Below, in pieces: positions 8,562-16,674 of a stretch of 64,000 nucleotides of DNA (within the stretch, counting starts at the first letter, position 1; every line of letters begins with the position of its first letter). The stretch spans positions 62,001-126,000 of the forward strand of contig NZ_JAAIXZ010000014.1 in the NCBI RefSeq assembly GCF_010894435.1, in the 5' to 3' direction. Under the pieces are notes generated by a model. The model was not told where the DNA came from. It searched no databases and saw only the letters and a program-made list of their open reading frames with translations. This DNA comes from Pyxidicoccus trucidator. Its GTDB lineage: Bacteria > Myxococcota > Myxococcia > Myxococcales > Myxococcaceae. The position numbers were made by a program, and so were the translations under genes.

Positions 8562-10001
8562 TCAGAGCGACCGCAGGAAGCTCACGAGCGCATCCCGGTC
8601 CGCGCGCTCCAGATGGGTGAAGCGCTCCTGGGCGCCCGCGGCCTCACCGCCGTGCCAGAGGATGGCTTCCTCGAAGCTGCGCGCGCGGCCGTCGTGGAGC
8701 ATCCGCACCTGGCGGTTGACGGCCTCCAGCAGCCCCAGGCCCCACAGCGGAGGTGTCCGCCACTCGGAGCCGGTGGCCTCGGCGTCGGGCCTGCCGTCCG
8801 CGAGGCCCTCGCCCATGTCGTGCAACAGTAAATCGGTATACGGCTGGAGGTCCTGCTGGGACAGCTCCGGCAGGTCGGCCACGTCGCCGGTGCGCAGGGC
8901 TGGGTGGTGGCAGGTGGCGCAGCCCACCTGCTGGAACAGCGCCTGTCCGCGCAGCACCGTGGGGTCTTCCACGTCCCGGCGCGCGGGCACCGCCAGCAGG
9001 CGCAGGTAGAGCGTCACTCCGTCCAGCTGCGCGTCGTCCAGCGCGGGCTTCGCGGAGGGCGCCCGCGAGCGGCAGCGGGGTTGCTTCGCGGTGCAGGTGG
9101 GCTCCGGGTAGAGGGGCGACGTCAGGCCCAGGTCCTCCGAGAAGGCCCGGGCCGTCTGCTGCTTCACCGAGGGCTGGTTGGCCTTCCAGCCAAAGCGCCC
9201 CAGACGCGGCGTGCCCGTGAGTGCGTCCGGGACGCGGTTGGGGCGGCCCGAGACTCCATCCCCGTCGCGGTCATCGGGGTCCGCCAGCGCCAGCAGGGCC
9301 TCGTCGGGAACCGCCTCCAGCAGCCCCAGTCCGAACACGGGCGAGGAGATGCGCGCGGAGCGCTGCGTGTGGGGCGACAGCTTGCCGTAGCCCAGCCGGG
9401 TCAGCCGGACGTCGGGCCTGCGCAGGGCGTAGGCGGTGCCATCCGGGTAGCTGCCAGAGAGCTCCGCATAGGTGACTTCCAGCGCGCCCTCCGCGGGCAC
9501 GCCGGGCACGGCGCGGTCGTTGATCTGGCCTCCGTAGGTCGGCTCGGGCAGGCCCGCCGGGCTCCGGCGGGAAGGCACGCTCAGCCGCACGAGCAGCGGC
9601 GCCTCCGTGCCCAGGTCCGGAAGGGGCCGCCCCCGGCCGTCCTTGAAATGACAGTCATTGCACCGGACCGCGTTCGACAGAGGGCCAGCGAGTCCGCCCG
9701 GCGCCCGGCTCCAGTCCTTCATGAACAGCGCCTTGCCCGCGGCCATCGTCATCCAGCGGCGGGGCTCCATGTTGGCCAGGGCCCGGCCGAAGGCGTTGTG
9801 CGAGGTATCGAAGACGGTCGTCTGTCCCCCTGAGCGTGACGCGGCCGGACGTGGGGCCTTCTCCGGAGGCGGGACGGTCGGTGAGGCCGTGGCCTCCAGG
9901 GCCTGCGCCCCCGGAGTGGACGGAGGCGCGGCGGCCGACAGCAGCAGGCACAGGGCGGCTCCAAGCGACGGCATCCACCAGCGGAATCGGGAAGAGGGCA
10001 T
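8562..10001 (-). CDS. Di-haem oxidoreductase (DUF1111, thiol oxidoreductase-like c-type cytochrome)
   Basis: 479 aa with a signal peptide (hydrophobic stretch about residues 10-27). Two c-type haem sites: CNDCH at 114-118 and CATCH at 361-365, with conserved family segments AAGKALFMKDWS, FGLGLLEAVPDEALLALADP and GRFGWKANQPSVKQQTA between them. DUF1111 proteins are periplasmic di-haem proteins often annotated as thiol oxidoreductases and related to MauG/CCP-type peroxidases; in some bacteria they accompany imelysin iron uptake, which is not seen here. It diverges from the desaturase at 10374 across a region with two palindromes. Confidence 0.85.
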   Translation of the reverse strand: MPSSRFRWWMPSLGAALCLLLSAAAPPSTPGAQALEATASPTVPPPEKAPRPAASRSGGQTTVFDTSHNAFGRALANMEPRRWMTMAAGKALFMKDWSRAPGGLAGPLSNAVRCNDCHFKDGRGRPLPDLGTEAPLLVRLSVPSRRSPAGLPEPTYGGQINDRAVPGVPAEGALEVTYAELSGSYPDGTAYALRRPDVRLTRLGYGKLSPHTQRSARISSPVFGLGLLEAVPDEALLALADPDDRDGDGVSGRPNRVPDALTGTPRLGRFGWKANQPSVKQQTARAFSEDLGLTSPLYPEPTCTAKQPRCRSRAPSAKPALDDAQLDGVTLYLRLLAVPARRDVEDPTVLRGQALFQQVGCATCHHPALRTGDVADLPELSQQDLQPYTDLLLHDMGEGLADGRPDAEATGSEWRTPPLWGLGLLEAVNRQVRMLHDGRARSFEEAILWHGGEAAGAQERFTHLERADRDALVSFLRSL

Positions 10002-10095
10002 GGGTCTGCCACGCGCATTTCATACTGCGTGCCAGGGCCTTGCCCGCGGTGCCACGGGGGTGTCCCCAGGTGCCGCCGCCGACGTCGCGGTGCGT

Positions 10096-10112
10096 GTGAC
10101 ACGGAATGTCAC
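10096..10112. promoter_or_regulatory. Inverted repeat GTGACA-N5-TGTCAC
   Basis: Perfect 6-bp arms with a 5-nt centre (CGGAA), 95 bp upstream of the cytochrome start on the minus strand. The size and symmetry fit an operator for a dimeric regulator. The half-site TGACA/TGTCA is shared with the palindrome at 10304. Confidence 0.4.
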
Positions 10113-10303
10113 GGCCCCCGGGGTCATGTTGCATCCCTGGCTACAAGGCGACTGAAGGCCTCGGCGGGTAGGGCGGGCCCCACTCCAGCTACTCATGCAA
10201 TGCAATGGACGTGGGTCCAGGGTGGAGCGAGCGCAGGGACCGCTGCCTGCCCGGCGCAGGGGGCCGGGCCGACGCCGCCTCGTTCCGCCGGGTGACGCGC
10301 CCA

Positions 10304-10319
10304 TGACATGGCCATGTCA
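10304..10319. promoter_or_regulatory. Perfect 16-bp palindrome TGACATGGCCATGTCA
   Basis: A perfect dyad 55 bp upstream of the desaturase start at 10374. The chance of a 16-bp perfect palindrome at such a place is low, and its outer half-sites repeat those at 10096-10112 with one extra central base. Likely an operator; the regulator is not identifiable. Confidence 0.45.
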
Positions 10320-10373
10320 AAAGCCCGGAGTGTCGTGACTCGCCGTCCCCACACCCCTCGGAGCCCGTCACCC

Positions 10374-11363
10374 ATGGAACGGACCGCCCAGCACGCGGAC
10401 AAGGAACTCCTCGCCCGGACACGTCCCTTCGCCGTCCAGGACACGGCGCGTGCGGGGTGGAACATCGCGGCGACCTTCGGTGCGCTGGTCGCCGCCGTGG
10501 CCATCGCCGCCGCCGCGCCGTGGTGGCCGCTGCGAGTCGTGGGCACCGTTGTCGAGGCGCTCGTCCTCGTCCGCGCGTTCATCCTCTTCCATGACTTCAT
10601 GCATGGCGCACTGCTGCCCGGCTCGCGCGTGACGCGGCTGCTCTTCCACGTCCAGGGCATCCTGACGCTCACGCCCGCGCGCATCTGGAACGACACCCAC
10701 AACCACCATCACGCCAACACCGCGCGCCTCGCCGCGTCCGCCGCGGGCACCTTCACGACCTGGACCACCGACACCTGGCACAAGGCCTCGCGCTGGCAGC
10801 GCCTGGCCTATGTCGTCGAGCGTCATCCGGTGACGTTCCTGACCGGCTACTTCACGGCCTTCCTGCTGAGCCTGTGCGTGGTTCCCTTCCTGCGGAATCC
10901 GCGCCGGTACTGGACGTCGGGGCTCGCGGTGCTCGTGCACGTCGCGCTGTCGGTGGCCGTCTGGAGCCTGTTCGGTCCGGGCGTCTACTTCTCCGCGCTC
11001 CTCGGTCCCCTGGTCGTGGCCTACGCCCTGGGCGTCTATCTCTTCTATTCGCAGCACAACTTCCCGGACGTGGAGATCCGCTCGGAAGAGCGGTGGACGC
11101 ACGCGGGCTCGGCGCTGGAGGCCTCCAGCTACCTGGACTGCGGGCCCGTCCTGGCGTGGTTCACCGGCAACATCGGCTACCACCACGTCCACCACCTGAA
11201 CCCGCGCATCCCGTTCTACCGGCTGCCCGAGGCGATGGCCGCCATCCCGGAGCTGCAAGGGCCCCACGTCACGACGCTGCGCCTGCGCGACATGCTCGCG
11301 TGCCTGCGTCAGAACCTGTGGGATCCGGAGCAGGGGCGGATGGTGCGCTACCCCGGGGCCTGA
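10374..11363 (+). CDS. Membrane fatty acid desaturase
   Basis: 329 aa. Three histidine clusters of the di-iron membrane desaturase/hydroxylase family: HDFMH at 73-77, H-N-HHH at 109-113 and HHVHH at 270-274, with an extra His in SQHNFPD near 228. Hydrophobic segments about residues 33-70, 152-200 and 205-225 fit a four-helix membrane enzyme. It resembles acyl-lipid desaturases (FADS), probably inserting a double bond into membrane acyl chains. The ATG at 10374 follows GGAG at about 12 nt. The palindrome upstream suggests transcriptional control. Confidence 0.85.
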   Translation: MERTAQHADKELLARTRPFAVQDTARAGWNIAATFGALVAAVAIAAAAPWWPLRVVGTVVEALVLVRAFILFHDFMHGALLPGSRVTRLLFHVQGILTLTPARIWNDTHNHHHANTARLAASAAGTFTTWTTDTWHKASRWQRLAYVVERHPVTFLTGYFTAFLLSLCVVPFLRNPRRYWTSGLAVLVHVALSVAVWSLFGPGVYFSALLGPLVVAYALGVYLFYSQHNFPDVEIRSEERWTHAGSALEASSYLDCGPVLAWFTGNIGYHHVHHLNPRIPFYRLPEAMAAIPELQGPHVTTLRLRDMLACLRQNLWDPEQGRMVRYPGA

Positions 11364-11405
11364 GGCTCGCGCGCCGGGGAGCGTCCCGGCTACGCTTCGC
11401 GTGCC

Positions 11406-12164
11406 ATGCGCTTCCGACGGTCCGCTCCCGTACTGTCCGCTGTCTCCGCGCTGCTCCTCGTCGCCTGCGCGCATGACCCTCCGAGCCCCGTCTGCGTTCT
11501 CGTGAGGGACCACAACGAGCAGTGCGCCCAGAAGCTCGCGGAGGGTGACCTGGAGCGCGCGGAGACGTACTGCGACCTGGGCCTGGAGTTCTCTCCCCAG
11601 TCCGCGGACCTGTGGGCCAACAAGGGCCTCATCGCGCTCTACCGGGGCGACACCGCGAAGGCGAAGGAACGCCTCCTCTGGGCGCTCCAGTACAACCCGG
11701 ACCACCGGGAGGCGCAGGTGCACCTGGGCTCCGCCTACCTGGAAGAAGGGGCCTACGCACAGGCGCGGGAGCGCTTCGTTCAGGCCCTGAAGGGCGACCC
11801 GAAGTTCGTCCCCGCGAGGTACGCCCTGGGCCTTGCGCTCGTGAAGCTGGGCAGGCGGGCGGAGGCCCGGACGGAGCTCGACGCCGTGCTGGCCGCCGAC
11901 CCCGGCCATGTCGACGCGCACCACACCCTGGGCATCCTGGACTACGAGGAGGAGAGGCTGGAGGGCGCCTTCCAGCACCTCTCCAGGGTGGCCCAGCTCA
12001 CGCCGGAGGCACCTGTCGTCTGGATGGAGCTGGGCACCGTGCTGATGGCACAGCGCCGCTTCAGTGAGGCGGAAGTGGCCTTCGGCCACTGCGTGCTGCT
12101 GGAGGAGGCGCATGCCGACTGCCGGAAGGGGCTGGCGCGGGCCCGGCACGCGTCCTCCCCGTGA
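11406..12164 (+). CDS. TPR-repeat lipoprotein
   Basis: 252 aa. Lipoprotein signal with lipobox LVAC (Cys21), then about five TPR units (for example LWANKGLIALYRGDTAKAKE and LGSAYLEEGAYAQARERFV). Length and plan resemble myxobacterial TPR lipoproteins that act as pilotins or assembly factors, such as Tgl, but the sequence does not let me call it Tgl. It lies 42 bp after the desaturase on the same strand, so it may share that transcript, and converges with the pirin gene 13 bp further on. Confidence 0.8.
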   Translation: MRFRRSAPVLSAVSALLLVACAHDPPSPVCVLVRDHNEQCAQKLAEGDLERAETYCDLGLEFSPQSADLWANKGLIALYRGDTAKAKERLLWALQYNPDHREAQVHLGSAYLEEGAYAQARERFVQALKGDPKFVPARYALGLALVKLGRRAEARTELDAVLAADPGHVDAHHTLGILDYEEERLEGAFQHLSRVAQLTPEAPVVWMELGTVLMAQRRFSEAEVAFGHCVLLEEAHADCRKGLARARHASSP

Positions 12165-12177
12165 GCGCCGCGCGTCC

Positions 12178-13320
12178 TCAGCTCGGCTTTTCGATGTGGC
12201 CGTCCGCGTGCCGGGCGAAGCGGCCTTCCTCGCGCGGGTGGACGGGGTCGTTGTTCGGCCAGGGCCAGCCGCCGAAGTTCGTGCGCTGGTAGTCGGCGAA
12301 GGCCTGCTGGATTTCCTGCCGTGTGTTCATCACGAACGGGCCGTATTGGACGACGGGCTCGCCAATGGGGCGCCCCTGCAGGAGCAGCAATTCGGCCACG
12401 TCCGCGCCGTTCTCCAGCGCCACATCCACCTCGGCGCGCAATTCGATGCCGTGGGATGACGGAATGGCGCGGCCTGCCACGCGCAGCCCGGAGCCCTGGA
12501 AGTAGTAGAGCATGCGGTGGGTGCCCTTCGCCGCCGCCGGAAGCGTCCACCGGGCGCCGGGCTCCAGCTTGAGGGTCCAGATGGCCACGTCCGCGTCGGC
12601 GCGCGCGGCCCAGGACTTCGGCGGCGGCGGTGGCGCCTTCACGTCGCCCAGGCGGCCGGCGACCACGGTGACTTCGGTGGTGCGTCCCGCCTCGTCCCGT
12701 GCGACGTGCCGGGGGATGACGTGGCTCCAGAGCATGGAGAAGTGCGGCGCCACGAGCTTGTCCGCGCGCGGCAGGTTCAGCCAGATCTGGAACAGCTCGA
12801 CGTGGTTCGGCTTGTCCTTCTGGAGCAGCGGGAACATCTCCGAGTGGTTGATGCCGCTGCCCGCGGTGAGCCACTGCACGTCACCCCCGCCAAAACGCGC
12901 CGCCGCGCCCAGCGAGTCCGAGTGGTCGAGCAGTCCGTTGCGGACGATGGTCACCGTCTCGAAGCCACGGTGCGGGTGCTGGGGAAAGCCGGGCACGACG
13001 GTGCCGTGGTACATGTTCCAGCCGTCCCGCCCGCCGAAGTCCTGGCCCAGCTCGCGCCCCGCCAGCGAGGCGGCCGGCCCCATGCGCTCGTTGCCTGCGG
13101 GATACCGGTCGTCATGGTGCACGCAGAACAGGAACGGGTCTGGCGTCCGCCAGGGCATCCCCAGCGGGTCGACACGGACGATGGCGTCTGGCTGCTTGCT
13201 CTCCTGCTGACTCATCCCTTGCTCCTTCGCTTCCCCGGAACCTCGCGAGCAGCCAGCGGCAGTGGAGACCCCCGCTGCCGCAATCAACTTCAGTGCCGCT
13301 CTCCGGCTCACTTCGTCCAA
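12178..13320 (-). CDS. Pirin family protein, apparently with a Tat/lipoprotein signal
   Basis: 380 aa if it starts at TTG 13320. The N-terminus carries a twin-arginine motif (SRRAALK), a hydrophobic stretch and a lipobox-like TAAGC. Pirin metal ligands are visible: His115 and His117 in QHPHRGFE, His159 and Glu161 in INHSE. A second start, ATG 13215, sits just after AAGGAG, an excellent Shine-Dalgarno, and would give a 345-aa cytoplasmic pirin. Pirins are usually cytosolic; some act as quercetinases. Both starts may be used. It converges with the TPR lipoprotein gene. Confidence 0.82.
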   Translation of the reverse strand: MDEVSRRAALKLIAAAGVSTAAGCSRGSGEAKEQGMSQQESKQPDAIVRVDPLGMPWRTPDPFLFCVHHDDRYPAGNERMGPAASLAGRELGQDFGGRDGWNMYHGTVVPGFPQHPHRGFETVTIVRNGLLDHSDSLGAAARFGGGDVQWLTAGSGINHSEMFPLLQKDKPNHVELFQIWLNLPRADKLVAPHFSMLWSHVIPRHVARDEAGRTTEVTVVAGRLGDVKAPPPPPKSWAARADADVAIWTLKLEPGARWTLPAAAKGTHRMLYYFQGSGLRVAGRAIPSSHGIELRAEVDVALENGADVAELLLLQGRPIGEPVVQYGPFVMNTRQEIQQAFADYQRTNFGGWPWPNNDPVHPREEGRFARHADGHIEKPS

Positions 13321-13403
13321 GGTCCACCTCGCTCGTGCTGCCGGTTGGAGTGATTAATCCTAGCAGCCCTCCCGGGCACTCCTTTCTCAAGGCGGCGCTC
13401 CCG

Positions 13404-14123
13404 CTATCCGAGGGCGCGCACCAGGTCCTCCGCGGCCCGCAGCTCCCCCTGGAGGCGCTCACGCTCCTCGTCGGACAGGGGTATTTGCTGGAGCTCGGCC
13501 TGGAGGGCCCGCGCGCGCTCCACGTCCCCCAGGGCCACCGCCAGCTCGGCCCGGGCCGCGAGCGCTCGAGCGCGTTCGACGGGCGCGGCGGGTTCCTTCC
13601 GCGCGAGCGCCGCGTCGAGGACCTTCGCCGCCGCGGCGTCGTCCGTCTTGAAGTCCCGCAGGCGGGCGGCAGCGGCCAGCGCCTTCGCCATGCGGGACTG
13701 GGGCTCCGTCGCCGGTGGGGCCTTGGCGGCTTCGGACGTGGCGGGCTGCTGCCGCCGGACGAAGATGAGGGAGTTGCCGGACAGGTCGACCAGGGTGAAG
13801 CGGCCCTGGCCCGGCTTCATCCGGGTGAGCCGGGGGATGCCGGACACCGGGAGCTTGCCGCGCGTACGCCGCAGGGCCTCGGCGAAGGTCGCATGCAGGG
13901 ACTCCACCTCGGGCAGCACCACCAGGCACGAGCTGAAGGCCGTCGAGGGCTCCAGGCCCTTGAGGGTGAAGAAGTGCAGCTCGAAGCCCCCTCGGCGCAC
14001 CACCGCGTACGGGTTGGGCGAGGTCTGCTGGTAGGTCACCTCGAAGCCCAGGGCCCGGTAGAACTCCAGCGTCTCGCCCAGCGAGACACAGGGCAGGAGG
14101 GGAATCGTCGACTCGCCACTCAT
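13404..14123 (-). CDS. VOC (glyoxalase/bleomycin-resistance fold) protein with helical tail
   Basis: 239 aa. Residues 1-120 form a vicinal-oxygen-chelate module (ETLEFYRALGFEVTY ... FTLVDLSGNSLIFV) of the binding-protein type. An Ala/Glu-rich helical tail of about 100 residues, with TPR-like character, follows after a linker. Its ATG at 14123 overlaps the stop of the MarR gene (ATGA), so translation is coupled. A MarR plus VOC pair fits binding or sequestration of a small toxic compound; the ligand is not known. The helical tail is unusual for single-domain VOC proteins. Confidence 0.8.
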   Translation of the reverse strand: MSGESTIPLLPCVSLGETLEFYRALGFEVTYQQTSPNPYAVVRRGGFELHFFTLKGLEPSTAFSSCLVVLPEVESLHATFAEALRRTRGKLPVSGIPRLTRMKPGQGRFTLVDLSGNSLIFVRRQQPATSEAAKAPPATEPQSRMAKALAAAARLRDFKTDDAAAAKVLDAALARKEPAAPVERARALAARAELAVALGDVERARALQAELQQIPLSDEERERLQGELRAAEDLVRALG

Positions 14124-14578
14124 CGCGCACCTCCAGCATGCTCTTCCAGTTGCCGCCGCGCCTCGCGCAGCCCGTCCACCGCCGCCCGCAGGGCCCGCGC
14201 GTCCAGCTTCGCGGCGAGCTGGTTGGCCCAGGCCGCCTGGCGCGCCTCGACCTTGCGGAGCGCCTCTCGCCCCCGGTCCGTCAGCGCGATGAGCTTCGCG
14301 CGGCGATGGTGCGGGTTCTCCCGGTACTCGATGAAGCCATCCCGCTCCAGCGCGTCGGCCGTCTGCTGCACGCTCTGACGCGCAAGCCCCATGACGCGGG
14401 CGACATTCGCGACGGGCGCCGGCTCGTGGTCCACCACGCCGAGCACCTGCCAGCGGGCGCTGCTCAGTCCCAGGGACTCCGTCAGGGCGTCGCCCGCCTC
14501 CAGCGCCAGGCCGTTGACGCGGAAGACCTCCACCACCAGCTCCGTGAAGACCTCTCCTGCCGCCGTGAGCTTCGCCAT
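14120..14578 (-). CDS. MarR family transcriptional regulator
   Basis: 152 aa from ATG 14578. Winged helix typical of MarR: ARVMGLARQSVQQTADALER (recognition helix) followed by the wing NPHHRRAKLIALTDRG. First gene of a two-gene unit with the VOC protein. No Shine-Dalgarno precedes the ATG. Instead TTGACA and CATACC with 17-nt spacing would put transcription start at about the ATG, implying a leaderless mRNA, and inverted repeats cover this promoter. A TTG at 14614 would extend the frame but lies inside those repeats, so I reject it. Confidence 0.85.
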   Translation of the reverse strand: MAKLTAAGEVFTELVVEVFRVNGLALEAGDALTESLGLSSARWQVLGVVDHEPAPVANVARVMGLARQSVQQTADALERDGFIEYRENPHHRRAKLIALTDRGREALRKVEARQAAWANQLAAKLDARALRAAVDGLREARRQLEEHAGGAR

Positions 14579-14583
14579 GGGCA

Positions 14584-14614
14584 GTGGTATGTCAATTGGA
14601 CAGGTTCCTGTCAA
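14584..14614 (-). promoter_or_regulatory. MarR promoter and operator (leaderless)
   Basis: On the minus strand, TTGACA (14614-14609), a 17-nt spacer and CATACC (14591-14586) lie 7 nt before the ATG. Two overlapping dyads cover it: GACAGG-TT-CCTGTC (14600-14613 on the plus strand) and TGTC-N5-GACA (14590-14602). The layout predicts autorepression by the MarR dimer. Confidence 0.5.
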
Positions 14615-14695
14615 TCTGAGCGAAGGCCGGGAATTGGCCCGGGCCAGGCGCTCACGCCGCCGCCGGGGCCTCCGGTGCTGGTGGCCGCTCGAGCG

Positions 14696-15598
14696 TCACG
14701 CGCGTGGTACGGACGGGCGGACCGCCTGCTGGAGCAGCCAGTCCACGAAGGTGCGTGCCGCCGGGCGCAGCCGCCGGTGGGCCGGGTACACCACGAAGTA
14801 GCCGGAGCGGGCGGGCAGGGTGGGGCCGGGCAGGCGCACCAGGCTGCCCTCGGCGAGGAACGGCGCGACAATCTGCTCGCGCCCGAGCGCCGCGCCCAGG
14901 CCATGCACCGCGGCCTTCAGCGCGTCGGTGGTCTCGCTGAAGTGGTAGCGCTCTTCCAGTCGCGAGTCGCGCATGCCCGCCGCGCGGAACCAGTCCTGCC
15001 AGCCCTGGCGCGACAAGTCTCCTATCAGCGGCAGCTTCGCGACGTCCGCCGCGTCCCGGAGGTCCTGCAATCCCGCCAGCCGGGGCGAGGCCACCGGGAA
15101 GAGGGTGTCATCCATCAGGTGGTGCGCTGTCAGCCCTGGCCAGTGGCCCTCCCCAAAGCGGATGGCCAGGTCGGGGCCTCCCTCGTCGAAGCGCGTCAGT
15201 GACATCTCCGTGTCGACGTGGATGCGCAGGTGCGGGTGCGCGGTGGTGAACGCCGGCAGGCGCGGCATCAGCCAGGAGTACGTCAGCGAGTGCAGCGTGT
15301 TGACGCGCACGCGGTGGCGCTCATCGCGCGCGGCGCTGAGCCCTCGCAGCACGCCGTCGATGTCGGCCATCGCGCTGCTGGCGGTGTCCGCGAGCTGGCG
15401 CCCCTCCGCCGTCAGCGACACGCCCCGCGCGTGCCGCTGGAAGAGGGCGACGCCGAGCTGCGCCTCCAGCTTGCGCACATGGTGGCTGACCGCGCTGGCG
15501 GTCAGGTGCAGCTCCTCCGCCGCGTGGGCGAAGTTCTGGTGACGGGCGGCGGACTCGAACGCCGCCAGGGCCGGGAGCCATTCCGAGGGTAGGGGCAT
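14696..15598 (-). CDS. LysR family transcriptional regulator
   Basis: 300 aa from ATG 15598. The N-terminal winged HTH is typical (FAHAAEELHLTASAVSHHVR then LFQRHARGVSLTAEG), followed by a periplasmic-binding-like effector domain (VRVNTLHSLTYSWLMPRLPAF), of the GcvA/AmpR-like subgroup. It diverges from the EamA exporter at 15707 across 108 bp, the usual arrangement for a LysR protein and its target. The ligand is unknown. A frame extension to 15673 lacks homologous character. Confidence 0.87.
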   Translation of the reverse strand: MPLPSEWLPALAAFESAARHQNFAHAAEELHLTASAVSHHVRKLEAQLGVALFQRHARGVSLTAEGRQLADTASSAMADIDGVLRGLSAARDERHRVRVNTLHSLTYSWLMPRLPAFTTAHPHLRIHVDTEMSLTRFDEGGPDLAIRFGEGHWPGLTAHHLMDDTLFPVASPRLAGLQDLRDAADVAKLPLIGDLSRQGWQDWFRAAGMRDSRLEERYHFSETTDALKAAVHGLGAALGREQIVAPFLAEGSLVRLPGPTLPARSGYFVVYPAHRRLRPAARTFVDWLLQQAVRPSVPRA

Positions 15599-15706
15599 GG
15601 TGAGCCTCAAATCTAGCTTGTGGCTGGCCGGAAAAACATGCGCTTGTGAGTCAGGACGGCCGGCGACATTCATGGGCGCAGGCAGCAGTCATTTTGGAGT
15701 CTCGCC

Positions 15707-16603
15707 ATGAGCGCATCCACGCTGGTCCGTCCTTCCTCTCCCTCCCTCTCGTTCGCCTGGCAGACGCCGCTCGAGCTGGGGTTGCTGGGCGCCATCTGGG
15801 GCGCGTCCTTCATGTTCATGCGCGTGGCGGCCCCGGATTTTGGCGCGCTGCCCCTGGTGGAGATCCGGCTCGCGCTGGGCGCGCTGGTGCTGCTGCCGTT
15901 CCTGTGGCGCGCGCGGGCGGACTTCCCCCTGAAGGTCTGGCCGAAGCTGGCCCTGATTGGCGCCATCAACTCGGCGGTGCCCTTCGCGCTGTTCGCCTGG
16001 GCCGCTGCGCGGGCGCCGGCCGGCGTGGGCGCCATCACCAACAGCCTGGCGGTGCTGTTCACCGCGCTGGTGGCGTTCCTGTTCTACGGTGAGCGCATTG
16101 GCACGCGGCGGGCGGTCGCGCTGTTCGCGGGCTTCGTCGGCGTGGTGGTGCTGGCCAGTGGCAAGGCCGCGGGGGCGAGCATCGGCCTCGCGGTGGGCGC
16201 GGGCACCACGGCCGCGTTCCTGTACGGCGTCGGTGTGAACATGCTCCGGCGTCACCTCAAGGGGCTGCCTGCCGGCGCGGTCGCCGCGGCCACCCTGTTG
16301 AGCGCGGCGGTGCTGACGCTGCCGTTCGCGGTCGCCTCGTGGCCGACGCGCTCCATCCCCGCGCTGTCCTGGCTGTCGGCGGGGGCGCTCGGTGTCCTCG
16401 GCAGTGGCCTGGCGTATGCCGTGTACTACCGGCTCATCCAGCGTGTCGGCGCGGCGCGCGCCGTCACCGTTACGTACCTCACGCCGCTGTTCGGCGTGGC
16501 GTGGGCCTGGCTCCTGCTGGGCGAGGCGCTGACGCTGCCCATGCTCGTCGCCGGGACGCTGATTCTCGGCAGTGTGGCGCTGAGCCAGCGGCAGCCGGCG
16601 TAG
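15707..16603 (+). CDS. EamA/DMT family exporter
   Basis: 298 aa with ten predicted transmembrane segments in two repeated EamA halves (GLLGAIWGASFMFMRVAAPD in the first; LGVLGSGLAYAVYYRLIQRV in the second). DMT exporters move small metabolites or amino acids out across the inner membrane. Its position divergent from a LysR regulator suggests it is the regulated target. Substrate not determinable. Confidence 0.87.
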   Translation: MSASTLVRPSSPSLSFAWQTPLELGLLGAIWGASFMFMRVAAPDFGALPLVEIRLALGALVLLPFLWRARADFPLKVWPKLALIGAINSAVPFALFAWAAARAPAGVGAITNSLAVLFTALVAFLFYGERIGTRRAVALFAGFVGVVVLASGKAAGASIGLAVGAGTTAAFLYGVGVNMLRRHLKGLPAGAVAAATLLSAAVLTLPFAVASWPTRSIPALSWLSAGALGVLGSGLAYAVYYRLIQRVGAARAVTVTYLTPLFGVAWAWLLLGEALTLPMLVAGTLILGSVALSQRQPA

Positions 16604-16622
16604 TGGGGCGCCGGCCCCGGCA

Positions 16623-16657
16623 CCCGGAGGGGCGGGCCATGGGCCTGGCCCTCCGGG
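16623..16657. terminator. Strong hairpin between convergent genes
   Basis: Nine-bp perfect arms CCCGGAGGG and CCCTCCGGG enclose a GC-rich interior that can also pair, in the 71-bp gap between the EamA stop and the stop of the molybdenum-subunit gene. Likely a bidirectional terminator, though no T-tract is seen. Confidence 0.5.
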
Positions 16658-16674
16658 CGCTGCGTCCCAAGAGG

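Larger units (their letters stand above)
10002..10373. promoter_or_regulatory. Divergent control region between cytochrome and desaturase genes
   Basis: 372 bases without a gene. It holds two inverted repeats listed separately (10096-10112 and 10304-10319). An in-frame ATG at 10308 could extend the desaturase by 22 residues, but that stretch is Arg/Pro/Ser-rich and the 10304-10319 palindrome covers it, so I place the start at 10374. Confidence 0.45.

Noticed and set aside
10308-10373. A longer start for the desaturase at ATG 10308
   Set aside because: The extra 22 residues are Arg/Pro/Ser-rich without homology, and the ATG lies inside the 16-bp palindrome, which makes more sense as an operator.
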